Below, one piece after another: positions 20,733 through 31,489 of a DNA stretch of 64,000 nt. Each line of letters opens with the position of its first letter. Within the stretch, counting starts at the first letter, position 1. This stretch comes from Malus domestica (taxonomy: Eukaryota > Streptophyta > Magnoliopsida > Rosales > Rosaceae), in contig NC_091662.1 in assembly GCF_042453785.1 (NCBI RefSeq), positions 749,001 through 813,000 of the forward strand, in the 5' to 3' direction. The notes below the pieces were generated by a model. It saw only the letters and a list, made by a program, of their open reading frames with translations. It ran no database searches and was not told the origin of the DNA. Made by a program: the position numbers and the translations under genes.

Positions 20733-22132
20733 ACTTGAAGGTAGGGAGCAAATTGATACCTTACGTGCACCAAAAAAGATTATCAAATTGACGGTAGGGA
20801 GCAAAAAATTTCAAACTGAAACTTGGGTGGTATGCCGAATGTCATTATATAATTAGAAAGAAGAATTTTTTTAGCGTCTCTTCAATGTATAATAACATAT
20901 GATCTATAGTCCCGTGTATTTGTCACACCGAAAATTTTCTCCTAGAGAAGGGACCCAAAAAAAAATTTAGAGAGGAAAAAAATTGCCAATTTTAAAAGGG
21001 CATAAAAGAGTTTTCAACAAATCTAACCCGAGGAAAGCACGGGCGCCGATAATAGACCTCTCTTTGCATCGTGAGCAACTCACGGTACGCGACCTTCGAA
21101 CCGCGAGCAACAACCACGGCCCCGCGACCTCCGCCAGCAAAGCCAGCAAAGCCGGCACCGACTCAGCTAACGCCGGTTAGACATCCGTTCTTTTCTGGTG
21201 CTAGTAAATCTGCCGCCTCTTTATTTCTCCAATTTTTCATGGTCTTTCTTTGATTTGCTTTTCTGCTTATTCCCCTTGATCTTTGAACCCATTTCTTATC
21301 TGTTTAACTTCACAAAAATTTTTGAATTTATGAAATTTATTTGTTCACTTAACTATTTATTGATTTGAATTTATGAAATTCTGTGACTTTTATGTAATTT
21401 TGCTTTGAATTGTTTATGATTCAATGAAAACTTCTGATGCGTTTGTGATGAACAATCTTATCTCACTAAGTAAGGTCAGCTATATAAATACTAGAATATG
21501 CGCTCGATTTTGGACCAAGTCTTCCGTTAGCTCCAAGTACTCCATAGTTTTTGATATGTTTGTGATAATGCATAATACTCTGAATAATGCTTGTGTTTTT
21601 TCATGCTAGAGTTGCTAATCGTATGCGAAATGCACTTTGTTCTTGATGGTTCCGCGTACTATTCAGATGCTATCGAAACTCTGGGGATGAATACTAATTT
21701 GTTATGAATAGATGGTTATTTTCTTATCATTGGATATGAATAGGAAGAAAAATTAGCTTACTTGTTGTCGATTTTCGCACTGTGACAGACGAAATCAAAT
21801 CATCCATGAAACTTATGCTATAGGTTACTTGATCCTTTTTTTTTTTTTTTTCGTTAAAGTCCAATTCAAAAGAAAACACCTTGATCTCAGAAAGTAATCA
21901 TGTTTCCTTTTGTTTTACAAGTTGATTGGAGTCTCATTTTCGATTTTTTTTCAAACTTTTTGTAACAGGAATTTTTTTATGACGGTTACCTGTTACATCC
22001 TGCATCGTCTACTAGTTGGGACTTGGTTTGGATGACAGGATTTTGAACATCGACCGCAGATAATACACACTTCAGAAGGCCTCTTCGTAGTCCCAAATTA
22101 ATTGTAGTTTTCCTGTTTGATAGACCCCATTG

Positions 22133-22819
22133 ATGTCTATCAGAAAGCCTCCGCTTCCCCGTCTCCTTCTCAACAATGTCTCTTGCATGAGGAATGCCCA
22201 ACAGATCTTGAGACACGTAAATGCCTCAGTTCACGATGGTGGAGCACTTGTGCTGATGGGCACTAATGGCTCGGGCAAGTCTACTTTCCTACGCATGTTG
22301 GCAGGATTTTCTCGTCCTTCTGCTGGTCAGGTCCTGTGGAATGGACACGACATCACAGATTCGGGAGTTTTCCACCAGTACAAGCTTCAACTTAACTGGC
22401 TCTCCCTTAAAGATGCAGTGAAAGAGAAGTTCACAGTTCTCGACAATGTTCAGTGGTTTGAGGTTCTCGAAGGCAAGGAAGGGAATTCACTGCCGGCTTT
22501 GGAGCTGATGGGGCTCGGGAGACTGGCAAAGGACAAAGCGAGAATGCTGTCAATGGGGCAGCGGAAAAGGCTGCAGCTCGCAAGGCTTCTGGCAATCGAT
22601 AGGCCAATTTGGTTGCTTGATGAGCCTTCGGTTGCATTGGACACTGAAGGGACAAAGCTGCTCGAGTATATCATCGCGGAGCATAGGAAGAAAGGTGGAA
22701 TTGTGATTGTGGCAACACATCTGCCAATTGACATTGAAGATGCGACGTATTTGAGGCTGCCTCCGAGGTTCCCGAGGAGGATGACTCTCGTAGACATGCT
22801 CGATCGTTCGGATTTTTGA
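22133..22819 (+). CDS. ABCI1: ABC transporter I family member 1, CcmA-like ATPase of cytochrome c maturation
   Basis: Single-exon frame of 228 residues from the ATG at 22133, matching the length of Arabidopsis ABCI1 (229). It is the ATP-binding subunit of the mitochondrial CcmABC system for haem handling in c-type cytochrome maturation, with membrane partners encoded in plant mitochondrial DNA. Visible motifs are Walker A GTNGSGKS (~44-51), the ABC signature LSMGQRKRLQLARL (~142-155), Walker B PIWLLDEPS with the following D (~160-170), and the switch His in ATHLPID (~200). It has no membrane segment, as expected for a separate ATPase. An upstream in-frame TTG at 22130 was not used. A 5' UTR intron is possible. 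Confidence 0.95.
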   Translation: MSIRKPPLPRLLLNNVSCMRNAQQILRHVNASVHDGGALVLMGTNGSGKSTFLRMLAGFSRPSAGQVLWNGHDITDSGVFHQYKLQLNWLSLKDAVKEKFTVLDNVQWFEVLEGKEGNSLPALELMGLGRLAKDKARMLSMGQRKRLQLARLLAIDRPIWLLDEPSVALDTEGTKLLEYIIAEHRKKGGIVIVATHLPIDIEDATYLRLPPRFPRRMTLVDMLDRSDF

Positions 22820-23082
22820 ATTTATACCTATTTCTTTGTCATTGAAAAATGCAAGTATGCAACTATTTTACATGTTTGTTATTCATGCTGTGAACGTTTG
22901 ATTTGCTTATCAATTTTTTTATGGCTGCTATTGTTTTCAGTCCAGCCAAATTGCATAAGCATACGAAATTAACGGAAAATTGGAGAGATTTTTCTGAAGT
23001 GTCGGGTATTTAAGCGGTACTTCATATCATTATACAAGTGAAGGGAATTATATATTTTTTTGTGTCTCTCCATTTATATTAA

Positions 23083-23241
23083 GGAAAACTAATGAAAATG
23101 TTGGAAAACTGTGAGTTTTAACGATAAGGACAAAATAAAAGGTAAAGTGAATAGTATAAGGATTGATTTTTTAGTGTAAAAATGTGGTTTTTCGTTAAAA
23201 TGAACGGTACCAGAAACTTTTCGTTAAAATTCTCCTTATAT
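23083..23241 (-). mobile_element. ~150-bp interspersed repeat, copy 2
   Basis: It is the reverse complement of the family at 20.1, 45.7 and 61.3 kb. On the minus strand it runs from aaggagaattttaacgaaaa to ttagttttcctta. The two ends are imperfect inverted repeats (taagga(g)aa... at each terminus), pointing to a MITE. Confidence 0.7.
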
Positions 23242-23793
23242 TGTGATAGGTGGAGTGCCCCAGTTGAATACCGGACACCTATTTCTCCAGAAATTGAGGA
23301 TATTTACATGAATTAAAGTTTAGGGAGATTCAATGCAAATTGATAAGGCCAAAGACAAAGGAAACAAAAAGAGATTCTCCCTAAATCTTTGTGTCTGGAG
23401 TTCAAGAATCTCAAAATTAGGGCTGTTCAAGAGAAAGAAAGAGATCTTAGCCGTTCAAATTTTTCGAATTATGTGAGATGAGCTAGTGTGATTGGCCAAT
23501 AGAAATCGTTGAATGAAAATTGAGTGATTAAAATCTCTCAATCCACGTATTCTCGACACAAAAATCCAAAATTGATCTCAATTCAGTGCTTTGTTGATTG
23601 TTGGCCTCGGTGTAAGCTTTACTTGTATCTCTATAGCATCTTTGCCCTGGTAATATACTTCTAGTTTCCCAAAAAAAACAAGGAGTGTGGTCATTCACAT
23701 TCCCATAATACCCCCATCTTTCCAAGATATAACCGTCGGGTCCTATAGTGTTCCGCGATACGAGATTGACCAAAATACCCTCACTCGGTTCAG

Positions 23794-23801
23794 TATAAAA
23801 G
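23794..23801 (+). promoter_or_regulatory. TATA box candidate
   Basis: tataaaag lies in cagtataaaagaggggc, followed ~30 bp later by agggtttaaagg. No downstream gene could be assigned, so its role is uncertain. Confidence 0.35.
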
Positions 23802-24053
23802 AGGGGCTTAGGCCGTAGCGTCTAGGGTTTAAAGGCTCATTAGTTTAAGAATGAGGCTCTGCTCTCAGAGAGGCCGTTCCGGGTGTCCCTGAGGGTGGTT
23901 GCCGCCCTCTCTGAATGGCGGCGGAGCCGATGATTTCACCACACCCGACCTTATGTTACTAGCACCCAAACAACCCTCTCCGCTCCTCCTTCCTCTTCTT
24001 CTTCGTATTCATTATCAACATCATCATCATCAAATTTTCTGCTTCTGTTTCTG

Positions 24054-24060
<7 letters not shown>

Positions 24061-24087
<27 letters not shown>
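24061..24087 (+). repeat. (CT)n microsatellite
   Basis: A CT tract of 27 bases within the unassigned promoter-like region. Confidence 0.85.
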
Positions 24088-24857
24088 AGAACGAGGCGGT
24101 GATGATACTTTTAGTGTCTGTAAAACCAGGCGGCGGGAATGCGGAACCGGTTTCCTTGGCGGGGCGACCCGGTTGCTCTGTTTGGCGGAGGAAATGACTG
24201 TAATTGTCCTTTCATCCGCCGGCAGCTGCCGTATTCGCAGCCATGGAACGCTGCGTTTCCTTCCCTCTTTTGTCTGAACAAAGGCGAATCTGAGCCTCGT
24301 CCTCCCCCTTTCTTAAATTTCTTCCTTTTTCTTTTTTTTTGCTGAATTTCCATATTTTCTTTGAATAATAATAAAAATATTTCTTCCCGTTTCTTTTTTT
24401 AAAAAAAAAAACATTACAACAACAAAGTCTTTATTTTTATAACGTTATTGAGCTTGATTTTGACTTGAATATCCTTAAAAGTTATGTTAATCTCCTACAT
24501 TAAAAATTTAGAGTTAAAAAAAACAATCATCGAACTTGAACGTACCTTCAAATTAAATAAGTTGATCTTAATTAGTGATAAAACTGTGATTAGTACTAAA
24601 TTATGGGACATGATTGATCAAACAAATCGATCGAATTCGAATTTTAGAGATTTTTCAATCGAAATCGGTTCGAGTTGATTGATGACTAGTGGGAAAAAAA
24701 TTGAATGAAAATGTAGGGTGAACAAAATACAATGAAGAATCAAAACAATTAACCAGTCGGAAATAAATCTGTCTAATTTTCCAATATTTACTATACTGTA
24801 TGAGATGATGTTATGTGTATAACGCTCGCGTAATATTAGATTAATTCTCAGAAGCAC

Positions 24858-27800
24858 TTAATTCGCCAGCAAAAGCACCGTTACAGCAACTAGAGAAGCA
24901 CAGCAACTGGCCCCATTCGCAAAAGCACTTGACTTTTCATCAGAAGGTGCAGGAGCAGGTGGAGATTTGGAGCCTGCATCAGATGAACCCGAGTTGGAGC
25001 CGGAGCCGGGGCTGGAGCTGGAGTCGTTCTTCTTCGCCACTCCGGGGAGCGGTGGGTCAACCACATTCGAGACCTGAAGAGCCGGGCTCGGGGCTTCCGC
25101 CGGAGACAATGCCTCGGGGCCGATCAGACCCGACAGTGCACCTGGTTCAACTGGCAAGATTGGATACGGGACGTTGGCCTTGGGGTCCGTATCACTGCAT
25201 GGGGATCCTGCAAATTCATGTCGAAAATTGTTGTGAGCGGTTTTTGTAACTCGGTTTGTCTAGGTTCCTTTAACGCATACTGAATACGAACACCTACAAA
25301 CGACTCATTAGAACCGTTCATATGGCACGACACCAGTCAATAGGCCTCGATGTTATTTTCAGGTGTTCGTATTCAGTAGGTTAAAATTCCGTACTTACTC
25401 ATATATTTGCTGGCAGTTCCGGGGAAATCGGTGACAATGCCATCAACCTTGAACCCTTGAGCGTATGAAGCAATCTCAGTGATGGGGTCTGAGAAATAAT
25501 CGAACATGAGACTGACGAACTCGTTCCTCAGCCAGTGGGCGTACACAGTGATGTTCGCGGCCTTCATTTCCTTGACGACGTTGGTCGTGCCAGAAATGAA
25601 GTAATCGGTGATCTTGACGATCGAATCCTTGGTGATGGTTACTGCATCTGCGTACTTCTTGATCTCCGCCACAGATTCCTTGGTTGCTTCGCTTATCTTC
25701 TCCTTGATGTTGAGCACTCGCTTGTAGTTTTTCGCGTCTTTAAACTTGGCCAGCACGGAAGTGTCATCCGACTCGATCAACACTTGCTGAGTGGATTGCT
25801 TGTCGAATGTGGCATTGCTCAAGGCAGAGGATACAGTTCCCACAACGTCTAGTCCTGCCTTTGATGCTAGGTATGCAGCATACTGAGAATATATTCGTGT
25901 GTCATCAGTTTTTGCGCACAAACGATAAATTTAGGAAGAGTTTGGGCATCGAAAGTAGAAAACGAATGAAATTTCTGGAAATAAATGTTACCTCAATGTT
26001 GATCAAAATTCCAGTAACTGCATTTTTCTTTGCAAACTCCAGGAATTCATTGAGGGTCACCAGTTTGCCCGCGTCCTTGTTAGCCGGATTTCTGACTATT
26101 TTTTCCTTGGTTCCGTAGGGGCTCTGCATTTGTGCTGAAATAAATAGACAAGTTGAAAAGCCATTAGTACACTTAAGCGGCTGGTCGCTAAATTCGTTTG
26201 GATTCTTCAGCGTATATCTGACCATTAAATTTAGTAATGTAGGACGTACTCTGAAGTCTCGTAATTTCACAAGCTTAGTATTTACTAGCACGTAGCAATA
26301 ACAAATTTTGAGTTATAGATGCTTACGTTTCAAGCTCTTAATATCGCTCCACGAGAGTTGGAAGGAGAAGACTCCGGCTTCTGCTTGAAGTTCGGGGATG
26401 GTCTCACTCTTGGTCATGAATTGGCTCAATGCGTTAGTGCCCGAGTTGAGGTCTGGAGTGTCTAAGCAGAAGGCAACACCATCACTTGACATTTGAACCG
26501 AGCAATCGATTATGTCAGCCCCATCCTCTACTGCCTGCTTGTAAGCAAGGTCTGTGCAGCCGGGATAGATTCCACTAGCTCCATTTCTAGTTATGATCAA
26601 AGGAAATCCTGCAAGTTCGAAAATTTTCTCAGGAACTTCTTAACAACCACATCACGCGATTCACAATACAGCCCGTCATTTATATTAAGCTAGTAGAATC
26701 TAATTAATTACCTGTCTTAGGCTTGGTTTCGTTCTTGTTCTGCGTAAAGCACGCTGCAGAATGAAAGCATTGGCAGGTTAACTAGGTTATAAATCAAACA
26801 TTTGCTTGTAAAATTACGAATGTCTGATATGATATCTCACCGATTGCTTCTGATGCTGTAGGAGGGAAATCGGTCAGCACACCATCAACAGAAAACTGAG
26901 AGTTATCGACAAACTGCAGGTACTCAGCTGTGGGATCAAAACTGTAGTTATAAGGGAGAATAACATCATTGGCAAAACCGGAAGCATGCACTTCTAGGCC
27001 TTCTTTGTGAGCATCATTCACGAGTGTCGTGGCTTTCTCCACGTAATTGTTTTTGTTTACAGGCCATATGTATTCTTTTGGTACAAGGATTCCGGCTGCA
27101 ACTGACTTGATCATTCCGAGCTGCTTCACCAGCGCACTGTACTTTTGCTTGGTTGTCGGTTCTGTTTCTTCGGGGTCAAGGAACTGGAAGATGAGCTTTG
27201 TCCTCATTTTGTTCACTTTTCCACCGATGGCTTTCAAGAATCCGATCTCAGGAGATGAGATGTAAGGTATAGGTGCAAATTTGGCTGCCTTTTCGACAAA
27301 TGATGCCATGCTGATCTTGTGTTCGTTGTAAAATGCATCATACTGCACGAGACACAGAGCAAACAGAACACCGAAAATAATGATTCGTAACTAGTGCAGA
27401 ACTTAGCTCTACAAACTAACCAAATGACAGTATAGATCAAGCGAGATACCGGCACATTCAACCAAAATTTATCTGGCTTAGCTCCCAAAGCATCTTCGAC
27501 AGTAGCGATTGGCAAAATACCATCGAACTGACTTGGTCGCGAATAAATGTTTTGAGTCACTGCAAAAGGAATTGAAGAACATAAAATTAAAAACAACAAA
27601 GCATGATTAGTCCTTAAACCACAAAGTCTTCGTTTCAAGGACTTACGTGACACATTGTTTAACACCTGATCAGCTGTGAAATCCAACGCAAACCAGCCGC
27701 GAATATCCTTCCCGTTCACATTGTAAGTTTTTTGGCCCTTAGGGTAGAACATAGATATAGTTGTTGTATTATCAAGCAGAATGTTCGACAGGCATATTCC

Positions 27801-28210
27801 GACGCTATCCTTCGTTAACTGCAGATTGCAGAAGAAGGCAGAGCCCTGCAAACTCAGGGTCTTTGCCATATTATTCGCGTAGGTGCTGGCTTCCGGGAAC
27901 AGCCCTGAAAGCCCGCCGCGCGCTATAACAAGAGGCTGTTGACCTGCAAATGTTGAACAAAAAATAGCTTTTTCTGTTCTTATCTGTTACAATCTTGTTT
28001 TGTTAACAAGAATATTGAACTTGGTTTCTTGAGATGTTGAATTCCTAAGGTCCAAATTGTAACCGAAAAATTGTTATTACCGGTTAAAGTCTGCCATTTT
28101 TTCGAGGGAGGCCCCTGAGCCTGAGGTGCTGCTTTCTGTCCTTCACTTGGTGGTTTTGCTGCCAAAGACGAGTGGATCAACAGGGAAACGAAAAGCAAAC
28201 ACCTGATCAT
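24858..28210 (-). CDS. GDPDL: Glycerophosphodiester phosphodiesterase-like GPI-anchored protein (SHV3/GDPDL family)
   Basis: Exons (minus): 28210-28081, 27943-27647, 27559-27450, 27342-26841, 26753-26712, 26608-26327, 26134-25992, 25882-25399, 25207-24858; 779 residues, all GT-AG, phase closed. Family members act at the plasma membrane/cell wall and affect cellulose and pectin organisation. Residues 1-18 (MIRCLLFVSLLIHSSLAA) are a signal peptide. Two GDPD-like domains follow, the first opening PLVIARGGLSGLFPEAS and the second PLIITRNGASGIYPGCTD with DGADIIDCSVQMSSDG. Both lack the canonical HR start of active GDPD enzymes, as in SHV3 relatives. The C-terminus is Ser/Pro/Ala-rich (arabinogalactan-like) and ends in a hydrophobic GPI signal (LVAVTVLLLAN). 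The start at 28210 was preferred over an in-frame TTG at 28219. Which GDPDL paralogue this is cannot be said. Confidence 0.95.
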
Positions 28211-28899
28211 GTCTTTCAACCTGTCGCCGATTTAAAAAAAATGTATCGATAACATGTCCGTACTTGTTCACATCCGAACTAATGCGCTACAATGTTCACA
28301 TTTTTCATATAATTATCATTAATCGGACAAAAACACTATTTGATTCAAAATTATCTCCAAAATCATCGATTTACATTCCAAAATGTGATCCTCCGTATGG
28401 GGATTGATCGAATCATCAAACAAATGATCCATTCTAAACATAAAAAGCATTGGAAAAAAAACGAATAGAACTTACTCGTAGAGGAATCAAACACTCCCCG
28501 TCAAGCTTGTGCAAAACTTTCGAGGGAATGCGGTGGAAGAGATAAAAGAAGGGGGGTAGAAAAGTGAGAGGTTATGAATTAAATTTACACCCAAATTTAC
28601 CTGCAAAAAATTTACCCCCAAATAGGTTTTTCGGTTTCCTTTTTTACCATTTACTTTGCACACATTTCTCGCATTAATACCAGCCCAGGAATCACTATTA
28701 AAGGAGAAGCCAGTTTTTTTAGTTTTTGGTCAAACTCTGTATTTACTATTTTTGGAGAGTGTTTGAGTTGGATCGCTGTAATTTTTGTTTCGTGGGAAGC
28801 AAGGCATCTGTATTCTTTCACTTTGAAGTTTCAACAGTTTTTTAAAACCCCTATATTTCTAAATTTAGACGGTTCTGGAATCCACATGGTATTAGACGT

Positions 28900-29103
28900 G
28901 TGAACCGAAGATGTATAGATCCCCGATTAGAAAGTGTGAGCATGAGACATAGGCTTAGGGTAAAAGGGGTAGAGGAAGACTTAGGAAGATTTGGAAATAT
29001 ACTTTAAAAAAAGACATGGAGTACTTGGAGCTTCGCACTGACGTACTATGATTCATACAATTGACCCGTCCTCACTTAATGAGATAAAACTTTGTTGTTG
29101 TTG
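28900..29103 (+). mobile_element. Degraded LINE 3' fragment
   Basis: It resembles the 3' end of the LINE at 11.8-12.0 and 15.9-16.1 kb: aaaggggtagaggaagactt, then agacatggagtacttgga, gattcatacaatt and a gttgttgttg tail. Multiple frame breaks are present. tagacgt occurs on both sides (~28893 and 29104) and may be a short target duplication. Confidence 0.7.
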
Positions 29104-29597
29104 TAGACGTTTCTCAAATCATTCATTTCGATATTTTTATTAATTGAAAGCTAATGACATAATAATGCTCAAGGCTTAAAGGCTTTGAGTTTAACACAAG
29201 TAATCTTCATATAACACTTTACTTTCATAACTATCTCATCACGTGAGCCACACGTAATTAACCAGCTAATACGAAAGATAAGATGTATTATATTTTATAA
29301 GCGAACAGTAATTTTGCTACTCATAACACCAAATATAACCATTAGTCAAATTCAAGTACTTAATGAAGGGGGCTTCGAATTTTTGTTCTTTAGAACATGT
29401 CACCGTGGTAGCTTGGTCAAGTTTGTAACTTATGCTAAGTATAAGTACGCACATGAATCTCATTATTTAAACAGATCATTGTAAAGTTGCAAGGATTTCC
29501 AATTTTTACTAAAAAAATAGATAGAAAACTACAAACGTGGGTTATATCAGTTAATGGTAAAGAACTCTTTTTATTTATTTGTTTTGAAAAATAGAAA

Positions 29598-30490
29598 AAA
29601 TAATAAATTAATAATGGGCTTTCATTTTTTTTTTTTGTGTTGAAAAAAACCTTCAAAATGTCCTAAATTTATTTTAGGAAACATGTGGTACAACAAGAAA
29701 ACTCAAGTTTTGGCTTATACTGAATCTTGTAAAAATTTCCAAAATCAATTTGAAAACGTGGGTTATATAACTCACAGTTTTTGTGAAAAAAAAAATGAAT
29801 TTTGTTTAGGAAATATTTTGCTTGAGAGTTAAGGAAAATGTTTGCAAGACCTTTGGATGTGATCCTACTATTTATTAGGTCCATAAACTACTTTTAATTT
29901 TGAAACAGAAACACAAAATAGTGGGCCCCAAAAAAAAATTTATGTGTCGAAAATCTTCGGAATGTCCTAAATTAATTTTAAGAAACATGTGATGTGACGA
30001 GAATGACTCAAATTTTCACTTATAATTAATCTTGTAAAAATTTCCCAAAGTCGATTACAAAATGTGGATTATAACTCACATTTTTTTTGTAAAAAAAAAA
30101 AAGAAATTTTTAGTTTTCAGAAATATTTTGCTTGAGAACGAAAGAAAATGTTGCAAGACATTTGGATGTGATCCTACCATTTATTAGGTCATGAAACTAT
30201 TTTTTATTGTTTTTTAAAGTTGTAAAATAGAAAGATAATATAAATTAATAGAGGGCCCCAAGTATTTTTTATATTTTTTGGGGCAAAAATCTTTGGAATT
30301 TCCTAAGTTAATTTTAGGAAACATGTGGTGCGACTAGAATGACTTGAATTTTCACTTATAATTAATCTTGTACAAATTCTCAAAATCGATTTTAAAACCT
30401 AGGTTACAGTTTTTGTGAAAGAATTAAAATTTTTAGTTTTAAGAAATATTTTGCATGGAAGCTAATATGTTGCAAGACCTTTAGGTAAGA
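29598..30490 (+). repeat. Degenerate tandem array, three ~300-340 bp units
   Basis: Landmarks such as tcctaa(a/g)tt(t/a)attttaggaa recur at 29661, 29965 and 30301. Each unit repeats in order a gggccc block, ggaaacatgtgg, cttataattaatcttg, a poly(A) stretch, aaatattttgc and gcaagac(c/a)tttgg. Units have diverged and the third is truncated. No ORF. Confidence 0.8.
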
Positions 30491-30743
30491 TCCTTAAGTA
30501 ACTATAAATGTTACACGATACTTGTACCTCAAGTAGTTAACAACATTTATCTACGTAGTGAATGTCTTGTTTTTCCGCTGCTTTAAAATAAAATTTCCTC
30601 ATAATGTCGTACTTCAATATTTTTATTATTGTTATTATTTTGGGAAAGCATAAGTAATTAATTTTGTATGCCATAGAAAAAGAATAAGGAATTTTGATTT
30701 AAAGGCAGTCGGTCCAAATTTGATTTCGATATATATATATTTT

Positions 30744-31243
30744 AGAGTAAACTGCCGATTTGCCCCCTGAACTATCACCCAACTTTCGATTTGCCCCCTG
30801 AACTTTTTGATTAGAAAATTAAGGACTTAAACTAATTTTTTTTTGCCAATTTCCCCCCTACCGTTAGTTTTTCATAAATTTCATCCAAATTAACGTTAAC
30901 TCTTATCATGTGCAAACCACGTAACTCTCATTTGTGGACAAAAGCGTCATTTCACTAGACCTTCAGACAGAAAAGCTATAGAATCACACATATTTGCATA
31001 GGTTTATATTTTAGAAATCTAAAGTTTTCAATTATTTTAAAGAATGAAGTGACTGAACTACCCACACATGTTGTGCATATGCTTCCATTTAACAGAAATT
31101 TGGATGAAATGAATGAAAAATTAACAGCAGGGGGCAAATTGGCCAAAAAAATTAGTTTAAGTCCTTAATTTTCCAATTAAAAAGTTCAGGGGGCAAATCG
31201 AAAGTTGGGTGATAGTTCAGGGGGCAAATCGGCAGTTTACTCT
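30744..31243. mobile_element. 500-bp non-autonomous DNA transposon with ~150-bp terminal inverted repeats
   Basis: The left end agagtaaactgccgatttgc is matched by its exact reverse complement at the right end (gcaaatcggcagtttactct). Inverted similarity extends inward ~150 bp, nearly perfect for the first 60 or more. Each arm holds two copies of gatttgccccctgaac. A 7-bp direct repeat atatttt flanks it (30737-30743, 31244-31250) and is probably the target duplication. No transposase. It can fold into one long hairpin. Confidence 0.85.
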
Positions 31244-31489
31244 ATATTTTATTTTTTTTGAAGGAATTTTGATTTAATGGTGGAGGGAACAAAGCAAGTG
31301 CACAATATCGCAAGGATCTTAAACCGCACGAGATCCCACCCCACCCGCCAATTGGCAGAACACAATTCTTACTCTCGCTTTCTTCACCTCTCCACGATCT
31401 CAATCTTCAAATCCCCAAATCTCTAGATCCCTAAATCGAACAACAGCCCACAGATTAGATCTTGCCGACAGAAAAATCAGACAAGGAAG

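Larger units (their letters stand above)
19671..22132. other. Repeat-bearing intergenic DNA and possible ABCI1 leader
   Basis: It contains a copy of the ~150-bp repeat family and a candidate 328-bp insertion. A GC-richer stretch at ~21000-21176 ends in a possible donor (gccg|gttaga) and could be a 5' UTR exon of the ABCI1 gene, with an acceptor near 21969 (aacag). No other ORF is convincing. Confidence 0.4.
22820..24857. other. Intergenic DNA with a promoter-like, GC-rich segment
   Basis: It holds a minus-strand copy of the ~150-bp repeat. At 23.79-24.35 kb there is a TATA box, then a C/G-richer stretch with a CT microsatellite. Short frames there (for example 23899-24102 plus, 24111-24353 minus) show no recognisable domain. 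It may be the start of a broken gene. Confidence 0.35.
28211..31489. other. Repeat-rich intergenic DNA
   Basis: It probably includes the GDPDL leader and promoter (to ~28.6 kb), a LINE remnant, a degenerate three-unit tandem array, a long-TIR element, and then the YKT6 promoter/leader. No protein gene is supported. Confidence 0.6.
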
